This document shows, one piece after another, positions 1 through 6,095 of a stretch of DNA of 13,397 nucleotides (positions within the stretch are counted from its first letter, which is position 1; each line of letters starts with the position of its first letter). The notes beneath the pieces are model-generated. The model did no database searches and had not been told where the DNA came from. It saw nothing but the letters and a program-made list of their open reading frames with translations. The translations under genes and the position numbers were made by a program. The stretch is from contig NZ_MXAP01000078.1 in the NCBI RefSeq assembly GCF_002027555.1, positions 1 through 13,397 of the forward strand, read 5' to 3'. The stretch comes from Moraxella equi. Lineage in GTDB: Bacteria; Pseudomonadota; Gammaproteobacteria; Pseudomonadales; Moraxellaceae.

Positions 1-258
<258 letters not shown>

Positions 259-792
259 TTAATAATCCCTGCCCCATGCCACGAGCATGGTTTTGGCGTC
301 CAAATCCACATTAAGCACGATGTCGCTATGCCACGGGATGAGTCTATCTTCGCCATCCACGCTCTCGGCGGTCGGCTTGACCGAGATGATGGCATGGGCG
401 GACGTTTCAAACATCTCTTTGATGATGCCCAAATTATCGCCTTCTTCATTGACGACTGTCAATCCCACCAAGTCCGACCAATAATACTCATCGTCATCCA
501 AAGCGGGTAAGTTTGATTTATCCACCCAAACGCTCACGCCATTCATGGTCTCTGCCACGTTACGGTCAGGCACTTCCTTAAAACTTGCCACCAACCCTGC
601 CCCCTGCTCTCGCCAGTCGCTGACCGTCAAAGGGCGAAAACCGAGTGCTGTTTTCATGTACCAATGAGGCATGTCAAAGATGTCCGAGCGGTTGTCAGTC
701 AAGCTAAATACCCACAGCCAGCCCTTAATACCATAAGGTTTTTTTAGGGTAGCGATTTGGATGAGCGTGTCGGGATTGGGCGATGTTGTCAT
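259..792 (-). CDS. rimM: Ribosome maturation factor RimM
   Basis: Protein of 177 residues, the usual RimM length, that assists maturation of the 30S head domain and binds ribosomal protein S19. The N-terminal RimM barrel shows the family signature around residues 12-28 (IATLKKPYGIKGWLWV). The C-terminal PRC-like barrel begins near YYWSDLVGLTV (about residue 103) and ends with the typical LIPWHSDIVLNVDLDAK segment. The start follows from the family's N-terminal length; I see no good Shine-Dalgarno upstream, the leader being very AT-rich. rpsP lies 155 bp upstream, separated by a terminator-like hairpin, so rimM is either a low-level read-through product or has a promoter I could not recognise. 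The ferredoxin start follows three bases after its stop. Confidence 0.96.
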   Translation of the reverse strand: MTTSPNPDTLIQIATLKKPYGIKGWLWVFSLTDNRSDIFDMPHWYMKTALGFRPLTVSDWREQGAGLVASFKEVPDRNVAETMNGVSVWVDKSNLPALDDDEYYWSDLVGLTVVNEEGDNLGIIKEMFETSAHAIISVKPTAESVDGEDRLIPWHSDIVLNVDLDAKTMLVAWGRDY

Positions 793-870
793 GGCGTTTT
801 AAATAAATTAATAAAAATAAATGCTTGCAAGGTAAATAAGAGTTTTGACTTATTTTAAAACCAGTAAAGA

Positions 871-931
871 GATAAATAAAAATCGGTCTGCATGACACTC
901 ATCAATCAATGATAAGAGACACACAAACCGA
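871..931 (-). terminator. Terminator-like hairpin downstream of rpsP
   Basis: The arms TCGGTCTG (883-890) and CAAACCGA (924-931) pair with one G-T wobble, and an inner stem closes over the middle of the loop. Read on the minus strand, the stem is followed by TTTTTATTTATC, a U-rich tail. It starts 17 bp beyond the rpsP stop. In E. coli the genes after rpsP are made at a much lower level than S16; this hairpin would have the same effect here. The long inner region makes it less canonical than a short perfect stem. Confidence 0.6.
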
Positions 932-947
932 CACAAGATGTCAGCGA

Positions 948-1193
948 TTACGCTTTGTTGCTAGCCTTAACCAGTTGAGCAACACGGTCAGAAGGCTGAG
1001 CTCCTTTACCAATCCACGCATTATAAGCGTCTTGGTCAATGCGAAACGCTTCTTCTTGACCACGAGCCAGTGGGTTAAAGAAACCAATACGCTCAATGTG
1101 GCGACCGTCACGAGACGCACGCTTGTCAGCAACAACGATTTGGTAGAATGGGCGTTTTTTTGAACCGCCACGAGCTAGACGAATAACAACCAT
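948..1193 (-). CDS. rpsP: 30S ribosomal protein S16
   Basis: Protein of 81 residues, the standard S16 length, that binds 16S rRNA early in assembly of the 30S body. It begins [20 protein letters not shown] and contains [19 protein letters not shown], both diagnostic of bS16. An in-frame ATG at 1283 would add 30 residues, but that stretch lies in the promoter and repeat and has no S16 homology, so I place the start at 1193. The purine-rich segment AAGAGAGAA lies 5-10 bases upstream on the coding strand. It is transcribed away from the envZ-like gene, with a plausible promoter 44-71 bp upstream, and ends before a terminator-like hairpin. Confidence 0.97.
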   Translation of the reverse strand: MVVIRLARGGSKKRPFYQIVVADKRASRDGRHIERIGFFNPLARGQEEAFRIDQDAYNAWIGKGAQPSDRVAQLVKASNKA

Positions 1194-1236
1194 GATAATT
1201 CTCTCTTGAATTGGGCATGTTGAACATTGATAACAT

Positions 1237-1264
1237 TTTATAAAATAAGATGAAAATTTGACAA
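1237..1264 (-). promoter_or_regulatory. Probable rpsP sigma70 promoter
   Basis: On the minus strand TTGTCA (1259-1264, five of six to the -35 consensus) is followed after 16 bp by TATAAA (1237-1242, five of six to the -10 consensus). This implies a leader of about 35 nt before the rpsP ATG. The -35 box lies inside the outermost part of the sequence shared with the repeat at the right end of the window. The second copy reads TCGTTA at the equivalent place, so the box is not perfectly conserved between copies. Confidence 0.6.
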
Positions 1265-1476
1265 TTTCAATCAATTTTTGCATGAAAAATGGCTATCCGA
1301 CCACTTAATTTAAAAAATTAAGTTAAAATCTTAAAATTTACACAATTAAGTGGTCGGATTGTTTTTCATCGTCAAAAACTTGTCTGATAGAATAACTATC
1401 AGCCTCAAGTTTTTTCCTTGAAAAACGGGCGATTTTTCTCATTTTTCATGGCAAATACCGGTATTCAACACGCCCT
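1252..1476 (-). repeat. Interspersed repeat, left copy (interrupted)
   Basis: The reverse complement of this segment matches 13232-13397 over about 160 bp, with scattered substitutions and few small indels. It also carries 65 inserted bases (1295-1359) that the other copy lacks. Within the repeat are an 11-bp inverted pair CATGAAAAATG (1281-1291) and CATTTTTCATG (1440-1450), a 12-bp palindrome AATACCGGTATT (1454-1465), and a 7-bp hairpin CTGATAG/CTATCAG (1384-1402). The unit may extend to 1213: GGGCATGTTGAACA (1213-1226) is inverted relative to TATTCAACACGCCC (1462-1475), 12 of 14 matching. No transposase or convincing reading frame is present. I infer a non-autonomous repetitive element. Confidence 0.85.
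1295..1359. mobile_element. 65-bp palindromic insertion (MITE-like) nested in the repeat
   Basis: Perfect 16-bp terminal inverted repeats, ATCCGACCACTTAATT (1295-1310) and AATTAAGTGGTCGGAT (1344-1359), flank an AT-rich 33-bp centre. The right-hand copy of the surrounding repeat lacks this block and carries only a few different bases there, so it looks like an insertion into an older repeat rather than part of it. There is no clear target-site duplication and no coding capacity. It could be a very small MITE or a mobile hairpin. Confidence 0.6.
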
Positions 1477-1733
1477 TCATTAAATGATAAAGTATTTGCA
1501 AGAAAAAACTGGTCGCCAAAAATGTGAGGATGAGCCGATGGCAAAACCAGATTTATAAAAAGACCCTAATTATACCAATTTTTATGCCATTTTCAAAGTA
1601 ATTTTTTAAAAATTCTCACGTCATGATGTAACGCCTGACGACATGGGCATAAATTGGTTTAACAAAGCAATTTCCGACTTTATGCACAAAACGTGTGTTA
1701 AAATAGAGCGTATCGCACTTTTATCCCATTTTT
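1477..1733 (+). other. Gene-free region upstream of the envZ-like gene
   Basis: About 257 bp, AT-rich, between the repeat and the kinase start. The only forward frame of note is 24 codons long (from 1489, ending TAA at about 1561); it has no recognisable family and no Shine-Dalgarno, so I do not call it a gene. I see no OmpR-like coding sequence or remnant. The likely content is the kinase promoter at the right end. Confidence 0.5.
1696..1704 (+). promoter_or_regulatory. Possible extended -10 promoter of the envZ-like gene
   Basis: TGT followed by TAAAAT (1699-1704) fits an extended -10 element. The hexamer 17 bp upstream (GACTTT) is a poor -35. The implied start site near 1711 leaves a leader of about 23 nt with no recognisable Shine-Dalgarno before the ATG at 1734. 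Confidence 0.4.
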
Positions 1734-3170
1734 ATGAAAAAAAATTACAAATACTGGCAGCTTAAAATCAGACACACGCTAAATTCTAACACATGGCAGA
1801 CGGTCAGCATGGTGATTTTTATCGTCTTTGCCAGTATCGCTTTATCGATTTGGCTCATTTGGCGAAGCCTGTATCTGCCTGAGATTAAGAATCACGCCAG
1901 TTATTTGGCAAGCGAGCTGACCTTTATTGACAACGCCAATCAGAGCTTTGCAGACGACCCTGCCATGCTCAAATGGGTGCAGGACAACAGCCATGTGCAA
2001 ATCATCAGCGACCCGAGCGAGTTTCCTGTGGTCAATGACAAGATAGTGGCTGACTTTTTTACCGACATTTTTGCAGGGCAAGTCAGCCGAGAGCTTGGGC
2101 GTGAGGTCAAGGTCTATTTTAAGTTCAAACCAACTCCTAAGCTGTGGATTTGGGACAGCAAATACCCCAACGTTTGGCTGCGTGAACCTGTCATTCATTA
2201 TTCGCAGTACAGTGTGGGGTTACTGGCAGGCTTTGTGTTTGGCTTGCCGATTTTGACCATTTTGGTGAGTCTGATTTTGGTGCGTCGCCTAAATCGCCCA
2301 CTCAAAAAACTAGAACGCACCGCCAATGACTACATTCATCTAGGGCATGCGACCGTGCTACCCGAGGTTGGCTCAAATGAGATTCGTAAAGTCAATACCG
2401 CCTTTAACCGCCTATTTCACACCCTACATCAAGCCCAAAAAGAACGCACCATCATGCTCGCTGGCATCAGCCATGACTTACGCACGCCCCTAACTCGCAT
2501 GCGACTGACTGCCGAGATGTTGCCTGATGAGTTTTTTCGAGAAGGGCTGGTGTATGACATCGAGGACATGGATGCTATTTTGGAACAGTTCATGTCGTTT
2601 ATGAAAGACGGCTCGGATGAAGCAGTGCGAGCGACCAATTTGGAGCTGATTTTCCATGAAATCAGCGTGCAGTTTAATGACGTGCGTTTTGTCTATGACA
2701 ATCGGGTCGCCGAAGATGTCATGGTGCGTCCTTTATCCATGAAACGCTTGATTGTCAATTTGGTCAATAATGCGGTGCGTTATGGGCGTGAACCTATTCA
2801 TTTGGGGACGGTAATTGATTATCGAGACGCTGATGATTTGACCACCAACACCCTTAAAAAAAGAATGCTCACCATCAGTGTGCGTGATGAGGGCGAGGGT
2901 GTGGCGGAGAGTGAACTACAACGTATTATGCAACCTTTTGAGCGTGGTGAGACAGCACGGACAACCCAAGGCAGTGGGCTAGGTCTTGCCATCGTCAGTC
3001 GTATCGCTCACCTGCACCAAGGCGAGGTCATCGCCCACAACCATGACAATGGCGGGCTAGAAGTTCTTGTGCATATTCCTTTGGTAGATAATATACGAAG
3101 CACAACTGACACATCAGACAATCCGACAAACCATGACGTCAGTGAAGATGACAAAACTGGCTCCGATTAG
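1734..3170 (+). CDS. envZ: EnvZ-like membrane sensor histidine kinase
   Basis: Inner-membrane kinase of 478 residues. TM1 (about 24-44), a periplasmic domain of about 115 residues, and TM2 (about 161-183) are followed by a HAMP linker. The dimerisation/phosphoacceptor helix reads AGISHDLRTPLTRMRLTAEM, with H247, which is EnvZ-like. The ATPase domain shows the N box (N342, N345, N346), the G1 box DEGEG (385-389) and the G2 box GSGLGLAIV (413-421). The polar tail of about 28 residues is unusual. EnvZ phosphorylates OmpR to control porins and osmotic responses. No ompR lies next to it in the window, so its partner must be elsewhere. No Shine-Dalgarno precedes the first ATG; a start at M26 would cut into TM1, so I keep 1734. 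Some other EnvZ/RstB-like kinase is possible. Confidence 0.85.
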   Translation: MKKNYKYWQLKIRHTLNSNTWQTVSMVIFIVFASIALSIWLIWRSLYLPEIKNHASYLASELTFIDNANQSFADDPAMLKWVQDNSHVQIISDPSEFPVVNDKIVADFFTDIFAGQVSRELGREVKVYFKFKPTPKLWIWDSKYPNVWLREPVIHYSQYSVGLLAGFVFGLPILTILVSLILVRRLNRPLKKLERTANDYIHLGHATVLPEVGSNEIRKVNTAFNRLFHTLHQAQKERTIMLAGISHDLRTPLTRMRLTAEMLPDEFFREGLVYDIEDMDAILEQFMSFMKDGSDEAVRATNLELIFHEISVQFNDVRFVYDNRVAEDVMVRPLSMKRLIVNLVNNAVRYGREPIHLGTVIDYRDADDLTTNTLKKRMLTISVRDEGEGVAESELQRIMQPFERGETARTTQGSGLGLAIVSRIAHLHQGEVIAHNHDNGGLEVLVHIPLVDNIRSTTDTSDNPTNHDVSEDDKTGSD

Positions 3171-3186
3171 ACTGATACATATCAGT
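3171..3186. terminator. Short dyad at the end of the envZ-like gene
   Basis: ACTGATA (3171-3177) and TATCAGT (3180-3186) pair perfectly and can extend by a few A-T pairs on each side, starting right after the stop codon. The loop is only two bases and no immediate U-tract follows; TTTTTAATTATTTTT begins about 17 bp further on. It lies between convergent genes, so a weak bidirectional terminator is possible but unproven. Confidence 0.3.
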
Positions 3187-3209
3187 TAATGAATTGACGT
3201 GATTTTTAA

Positions 3210-3380
3210 TTATTTTTCACCAATCTCAGGGGGTAGCTGATTGGTCGTATCGGTAAAGCTGACGGGGGCGACAAGACTGGTTTTGGCTTGCTCAACATTC
3301 TTATCGGTACTAGGCACCAACAAAGAGTAACCCAACAGAGCCGCATTGGCAAGCACCAATAATCCAAAAAGATAAGGCAT
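3210..3380 (-). CDS. Small membrane-anchored protein of unknown function
   Basis: Frame of 56 codons starting MPYLFGLLVLANAALLGYSL and ending LPPEIGEK. Residues 2-22 form one hydrophobic helix. The rest is a short polar, Ala/Thr-rich tail, so it would be an inner-membrane protein with a roughly 34-residue soluble tail; it lacks a lipobox cysteine. An AGGA Shine-Dalgarno lies upstream and a promoter-like sequence begins about 30 bp before the ATG. A longer frame on the same strand (3206-3388) gives a Trp/Cys/Pro/Leu-rich, non-protein-like product, so I prefer this frame. It follows bfmS in the same direction after a 79-bp gap. I do not recognise the family; a role tied to envelope sensing is only suggested by position. 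Confidence 0.7.
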   Translation of the reverse strand: MPYLFGLLVLANAALLGYSLLVPSTDKNVEQAKTSLVAPVSFTDTTNQLPPEIGEK

Positions 3381-3409
3381 ATTGACATCCTAAGATAAAT
3401 TTGTAATTT

Positions 3410-3438
3410 ATTTTAGCATAACTTTACCAAAATGCCAC
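3410..3438 (-). promoter_or_regulatory. Possible promoter of the 56-codon gene
   Basis: On the minus strand GTGGCA (3433-3438, four of six to the -35 consensus), a 17-bp spacer, then TAAAAT (3410-3415) preceded by TGC, giving an extended -10 motif. The start site would be about 25 bp before the ATG at 3380. This suggests the small gene can be expressed apart from bfmS. Confidence 0.45.
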
Positions 3439-3459
3439 GCCAGTTATCTGCATTTATCG

Positions 3460-5139
3460 CTATTCGTCTGTACCGATGAGCTTTTTCTCACTTTTTGCGC
3501 CCGTCAGCTCATCTGCCACGATGACCACCCTCACCTGTTTGACTGGCCATTCCATGGTAAATCTCGCCCCGTGCAAACTTGGGCTTTCATCCACACTCAT
3601 GTTACCACTAAACCAAAATGCAATGCGTGAAACAATGGATAAACCAAGTCCATAGCCACCTGACGCACGGGTACGACTGTCATCGAGACGGGCAAAAGGA
3701 ATGAACACTTTCTCACGGTCAGCTTCAGGAATGCCATGCCCATCATCTTCGACGGTGACAAATGCCATGCCTTTTTTGACCCCTGCACTGATAATGATGG
3801 TGCTTTTGGCATAACGCAGGGCATTGCCCGCTAAGTTTTGCACCACACGGTGTAGATAACGCCTGTCTGCCATCGCCACCACTTTTTGGGTAGGCGGTTT
3901 GATTTGTATGGCAATGGGCTTGCCCAAAGCATTAGTCTCACGCTCGATTTGTTCAAGGAGCTCTTTTAAGCACACCATTTCCCAATCCATCTTGGGCGAG
4001 CCTTCTTCGAGCTTGGCATAGGTTAAAATTTCATCAATGAGTTCATTTAAAGAAGCAATGTCATCATCAATATACTGCTTTTGTACCTGCCGTGACTCAT
4101 AATCATCATCATCAGCAAGCATGTCCACCGCAAAACGAATGCGTGCCACTGGTGTTCTTAACTCATGGGAGACGGCACGGGTCAGCTCGCGTTGGGACTC
4201 AATGAGTCTTTTGATGTGGCGGGTCATGGTATTAAAGGTTGATGACAGACGGGCGATGTCATCGTACCCTGCCACCTGCACCATGGTGTCAAGTTTACCT
4301 TCAGCAACTTTATTAACCCCCATTTGTAATAGTTGCAAACGTCGCTCCAATGGGAAAATCAGGGCATACACCCCAAAGCTGACCAGTAACAGGCAAATCA
4401 GCACAATACTGATAATGACGTCCAAAGAGAAGAAATTAAACAACGGTACATTCGCCACCAACACTTCATTAGGGATGTTTGATGAAACCATCACTGACAA
4501 ATGCGGATTTTGATTTTGGTTGTCAAAAGTCAGCACCGCTTTGCCTGCGTTTAGCTTATCAAACTGCTCCCTGTCCAACTCCAAACTTGCCAGTGGCATG
4601 AGTACGATGGGGTAGCCAAAATTTTTACTTAGATAAGCAAGGCGTTGTTGTTTTTCTTCCAAAGTATCATAATGTCTTAAATCATCAAGCAAAAAACCCA
4701 TGGCGGCATGAATCTGTCTTTCGTTAATGCGGTCAAGTTCGGCGGATAATATATTCTGACCATCTTCTATTTGATGATAAACCGTAGAATGACGGGTCAT
4801 CTCATCATGACGCACCACAGATTTGCCTTCATGGAGACGTTTTAACTCACGCCCTTTAAAATCAAATTCATCAACGGGCGTTACATGAATCTCAGAACCA
4901 AAAGCTCGACTGGTTGCCAGTAGCCACTGCTCTTTGTTGCTCTCATGCTGTCTGTCATAAGAAGCTGTGCCTAAATAAAAAGCAACCGTGGCAATCGACT
5001 CTCGGTAAGATTGCAGGCGTTGCTGGTTAATTGCCTGCATGAGAAAATAGCCAAAAAAAGCAACCAAAAAGCAGACAAGCAAAAGCCCTGCATAAATACG
5101 AAAAAAGATACTACGTTCGGTGATTGATGAGAGTGCCAT
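3460..5139 (-). CDS. bfmS: BfmS/RstB-like sensor histidine kinase
   Basis: Inner-membrane kinase of 559 residues, close to the ~550 of Acinetobacter BfmS and longer than E. coli RstB. TM1 (about 12-36), a periplasmic sensor of about 200 residues, TM2 (about 238-262), and HAMP (about 263-315). The HisKA motif RAVSHELRTPVARIRF has H325 as phosphoacceptor. The ATPase core shows NLAGNALRYA (435-444), DDGHGIP (465-471) and GGYGLGLSIV (494-503). It should control phosphorylation of BfmR, encoded just upstream. In Acinetobacter the pair governs envelope, capsule and biofilm; from memory, the M. catarrhalis equivalents are MesR/MesS. A terminator-like hairpin and a poor Shine-Dalgarno precede it, which predicts less kinase than regulator. 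The first ATG fits the family N-terminus. Confidence 0.92.
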   Translation of the reverse strand: MALSSITERSIFFRIYAGLLLVCFLVAFFGYFLMQAINQQRLQSYRESIATVAFYLGTASYDRQHESNKEQWLLATSRAFGSEIHVTPVDEFDFKGRELKRLHEGKSVVRHDEMTRHSTVYHQIEDGQNILSAELDRINERQIHAAMGFLLDDLRHYDTLEEKQQRLAYLSKNFGYPIVLMPLASLELDREQFDKLNAGKAVLTFDNQNQNPHLSVMVSSNIPNEVLVANVPLFNFFSLDVIISIVLICLLLVSFGVYALIFPLERRLQLLQMGVNKVAEGKLDTMVQVAGYDDIARLSSTFNTMTRHIKRLIESQRELTRAVSHELRTPVARIRFAVDMLADDDDYESRQVQKQYIDDDIASLNELIDEILTYAKLEEGSPKMDWEMVCLKELLEQIERETNALGKPIAIQIKPPTQKVVAMADRRYLHRVVQNLAGNALRYAKSTIIISAGVKKGMAFVTVEDDGHGIPEADREKVFIPFARLDDSRTRASGGYGLGLSIVSRIAFWFSGNMSVDESPSLHGARFTMEWPVKQVRVVIVADELTGAKSEKKLIGTDE

Positions 5140-5160
5140 ACCATTGACTTATCATGAGTG

Positions 5161-5191
5161 AAAATAAAAAGCCAGCGATGTGGCTGGCTTT
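5161..5191 (-). terminator. Intrinsic terminator/attenuator between bfmR and bfmS
   Basis: A perfect 9-bp stem, AAAGCCAGC (5168-5176) with GCTGGCTTT (5183-5191), has a 6-nt loop. On the minus strand it runs into TTTTTATTTT. It lies 42 bp after the bfmR stop and 28 bp before the bfmS start, so every bfmR transcript reaching bfmS must read through it unless bfmS has its own promoter. Confidence 0.75.
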
Positions 5192-5196
5192 ATTGT

Positions 5197-5225
5197 AGCA
5201 TAGCTTGGATATTGACTGATGTTAA
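5197..5225 (-). promoter_or_regulatory. Weak promoter candidate upstream of the bfmR-bfmS terminator
   Basis: TTAACA (5220-5225 on the minus strand), 17 bp, then TATGCT (5197-5202): five and four matches to the sigma70 boxes. A transcript from here would start at or within the 5' arm of the terminator stem, perhaps weakening the hairpin and allowing bfmS expression. Low confidence in AT-rich DNA. Confidence 0.25.
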
Positions 5226-5233
5226 GATTACAA

Positions 5234-5956
5234 TTAATTGCCTTCTTTAACAAACAGATAACCTTTACTACGCACTGTTTTGATACGTTTGGGATTTTCT
5301 GGGTCATCGCCAATTTTTGGACGAATACGAGAAATACGCACGTCAATTGAACGGTCTTGACCATCGTACTCAATACCGCGAAGTCGCTCAAAAATATCTT
5401 CACGAGATAAGATACGACCTGCATTGGATGCAAGTAGCCAAAGCAAATCATACTCAGCACTTGTAAAGTCTACCAGCTCATCATTTAGGGTAACAGAGCG
5501 ACCGCCATTATCAATGACCAAATCACCAAATTCCAAACGCTGTGGCGTGTCATCTGTCGGTGCCGAGTCAGAGCGACGAAGCAAGGCACGGATACGGGCT
5601 AGCAATACTCGGGGCTGGGCAGGTTTTGCCACGTAATCATCCGCCCCCATCTCTAAGCCTAACACCTGATCCATGTCTTCGGTACGTGCTGTTAACATTA
5701 AAATCGGCTGAGCATAGTGTGGGCGTACTTCACGGCACACTGTCAAGCCATCACTACCTGGCAACATGACATCAAGCACCACCAAATCAGGCTGTTCACT
5801 AATGATGCGACGAATCGCACGAGTGCCATCAGTTTCAATCGCCACGTCCAATCCGTTACGTCTGAGATAGTCTTGGGTTAAGACGGCAAGACGCTCATCA
5901 TCTTCAACAATCAGAATTCGAGGGATGTCTTCTTTTTCTGGGGCTGTCGTTGTCAT
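5234..5956 (-). CDS. bfmR: BfmR/RstA-like OmpR-family response regulator
   Basis: DNA-binding regulator of 240 residues. The receiver domain (about 13-125) has acidic residues E18, D19, D20, phosphoacceptor D62 in LVVLDVMLPG, T89 and K111. The C-terminal winged helix (about 140-237) includes FTSAEYDLLWLLASNAGRIL and ends RIKTVRSKGYLFVKE. Long stretches match what I remember of Acinetobacter BfmR, an envelope-stress and biofilm regulator related to RstA. AAGGA lies seven bases before the ATG. It lies 139 bp after atpC in the same direction; a tandem 11-bp direct repeat just upstream suits autoregulation by an OmpR-family dimer. Its cognate kinase gene follows after an attenuator-like hairpin. 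Confidence 0.95.
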   Translation of the reverse strand: MTTTAPEKEDIPRILIVEDDERLAVLTQDYLRRNGLDVAIETDGTRAIRRIISEQPDLVVLDVMLPGSDGLTVCREVRPHYAQPILMLTARTEDMDQVLGLEMGADDYVAKPAQPRVLLARIRALLRRSDSAPTDDTPQRLEFGDLVIDNGGRSVTLNDELVDFTSAEYDLLWLLASNAGRILSREDIFERLRGIEYDGQDRSIDVRISRIRPKIGDDPENPKRIKTVRSKGYLFVKEGN

Positions 5957-5969
5957 ATATTGTCCTTGA

Positions 5970-5992
5970 ATACATCAAAAGATACATCAAAA
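5970..5992 (-). promoter_or_regulatory. Tandem direct repeat, candidate BfmR operator
   Basis: ATACATCAAAA occurs twice (5970-5980 and 5982-5992) with a 12-bp period, beginning 14 bp upstream of the bfmR ATG. OmpR/PhoB-family regulators bind direct repeats of about this size as head-to-tail dimers. Its place next to the ribosome binding site fits autorepression, but the bfmR start site is not evident, so the role is inferred. Confidence 0.45.
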
Positions 5993-6031
5993 TCAGGTAA
6001 TGCCATCAATCAATTAAATCTGCTTAATAGA

Positions 6032-6068
6032 CGTGCTTATTTTATCAAATTTTTTGACGATAAGCACG
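6032..6068. other. Dyad between atpC and bfmR
   Basis: CGTGCTTAT (6032-6040) and ATAAGCACG (6060-6068) form a perfect 9-bp stem with a 19-nt loop that can pair further (TCAA/TTGA). It lies 27 bp beyond the atpC stop. The tail on the minus strand (TCTATTAAG) is not U-rich, whereas on the plus strand ATTTTTC follows. It may protect the atp mRNA 3' end or be a weak terminator; CGTGCTTA also recurs at the atpC stop codon. Confidence 0.4.
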
Positions 6069-6095
6069 ATTTTTCATCAGTAATTAAGCAAATAA

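Noticed and set aside
1194..1283. In-frame N-terminal extension of rpsP giving 111 residues
   Set aside because: The added 30 residues have no S16 character, overlap the promoter and repeat, and the family starts at [10 protein letters not shown].
1489..1563. 24-codon forward frame upstream of the envZ-like gene
   Set aside because: Too short, no Shine-Dalgarno, no recognisable family, and stop codons follow quickly in AT-rich DNA.
3206..3388. 60-codon minus-strand frame between the kinases
   Set aside because: Its composition is rich in Trp, Cys, Pro and Leu with no plausible fold. The overlapping 56-codon frame (3210-3380) has a membrane helix, Shine-Dalgarno and promoter.
4121..4513. 130-codon plus-strand frame opposite bfmS
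   Set aside because: It is antisense to a well-defined kinase region (HisKA and HAMP) and its composition is that of a reverse-strand shadow.
6032..6068. Strong intrinsic terminator of the atp operon at the atpC-bfmR dyad
   Set aside because: The stem is good, but the minus-strand tail is not U-rich, so I list it only as a dyad; read-through into bfmR cannot be excluded.
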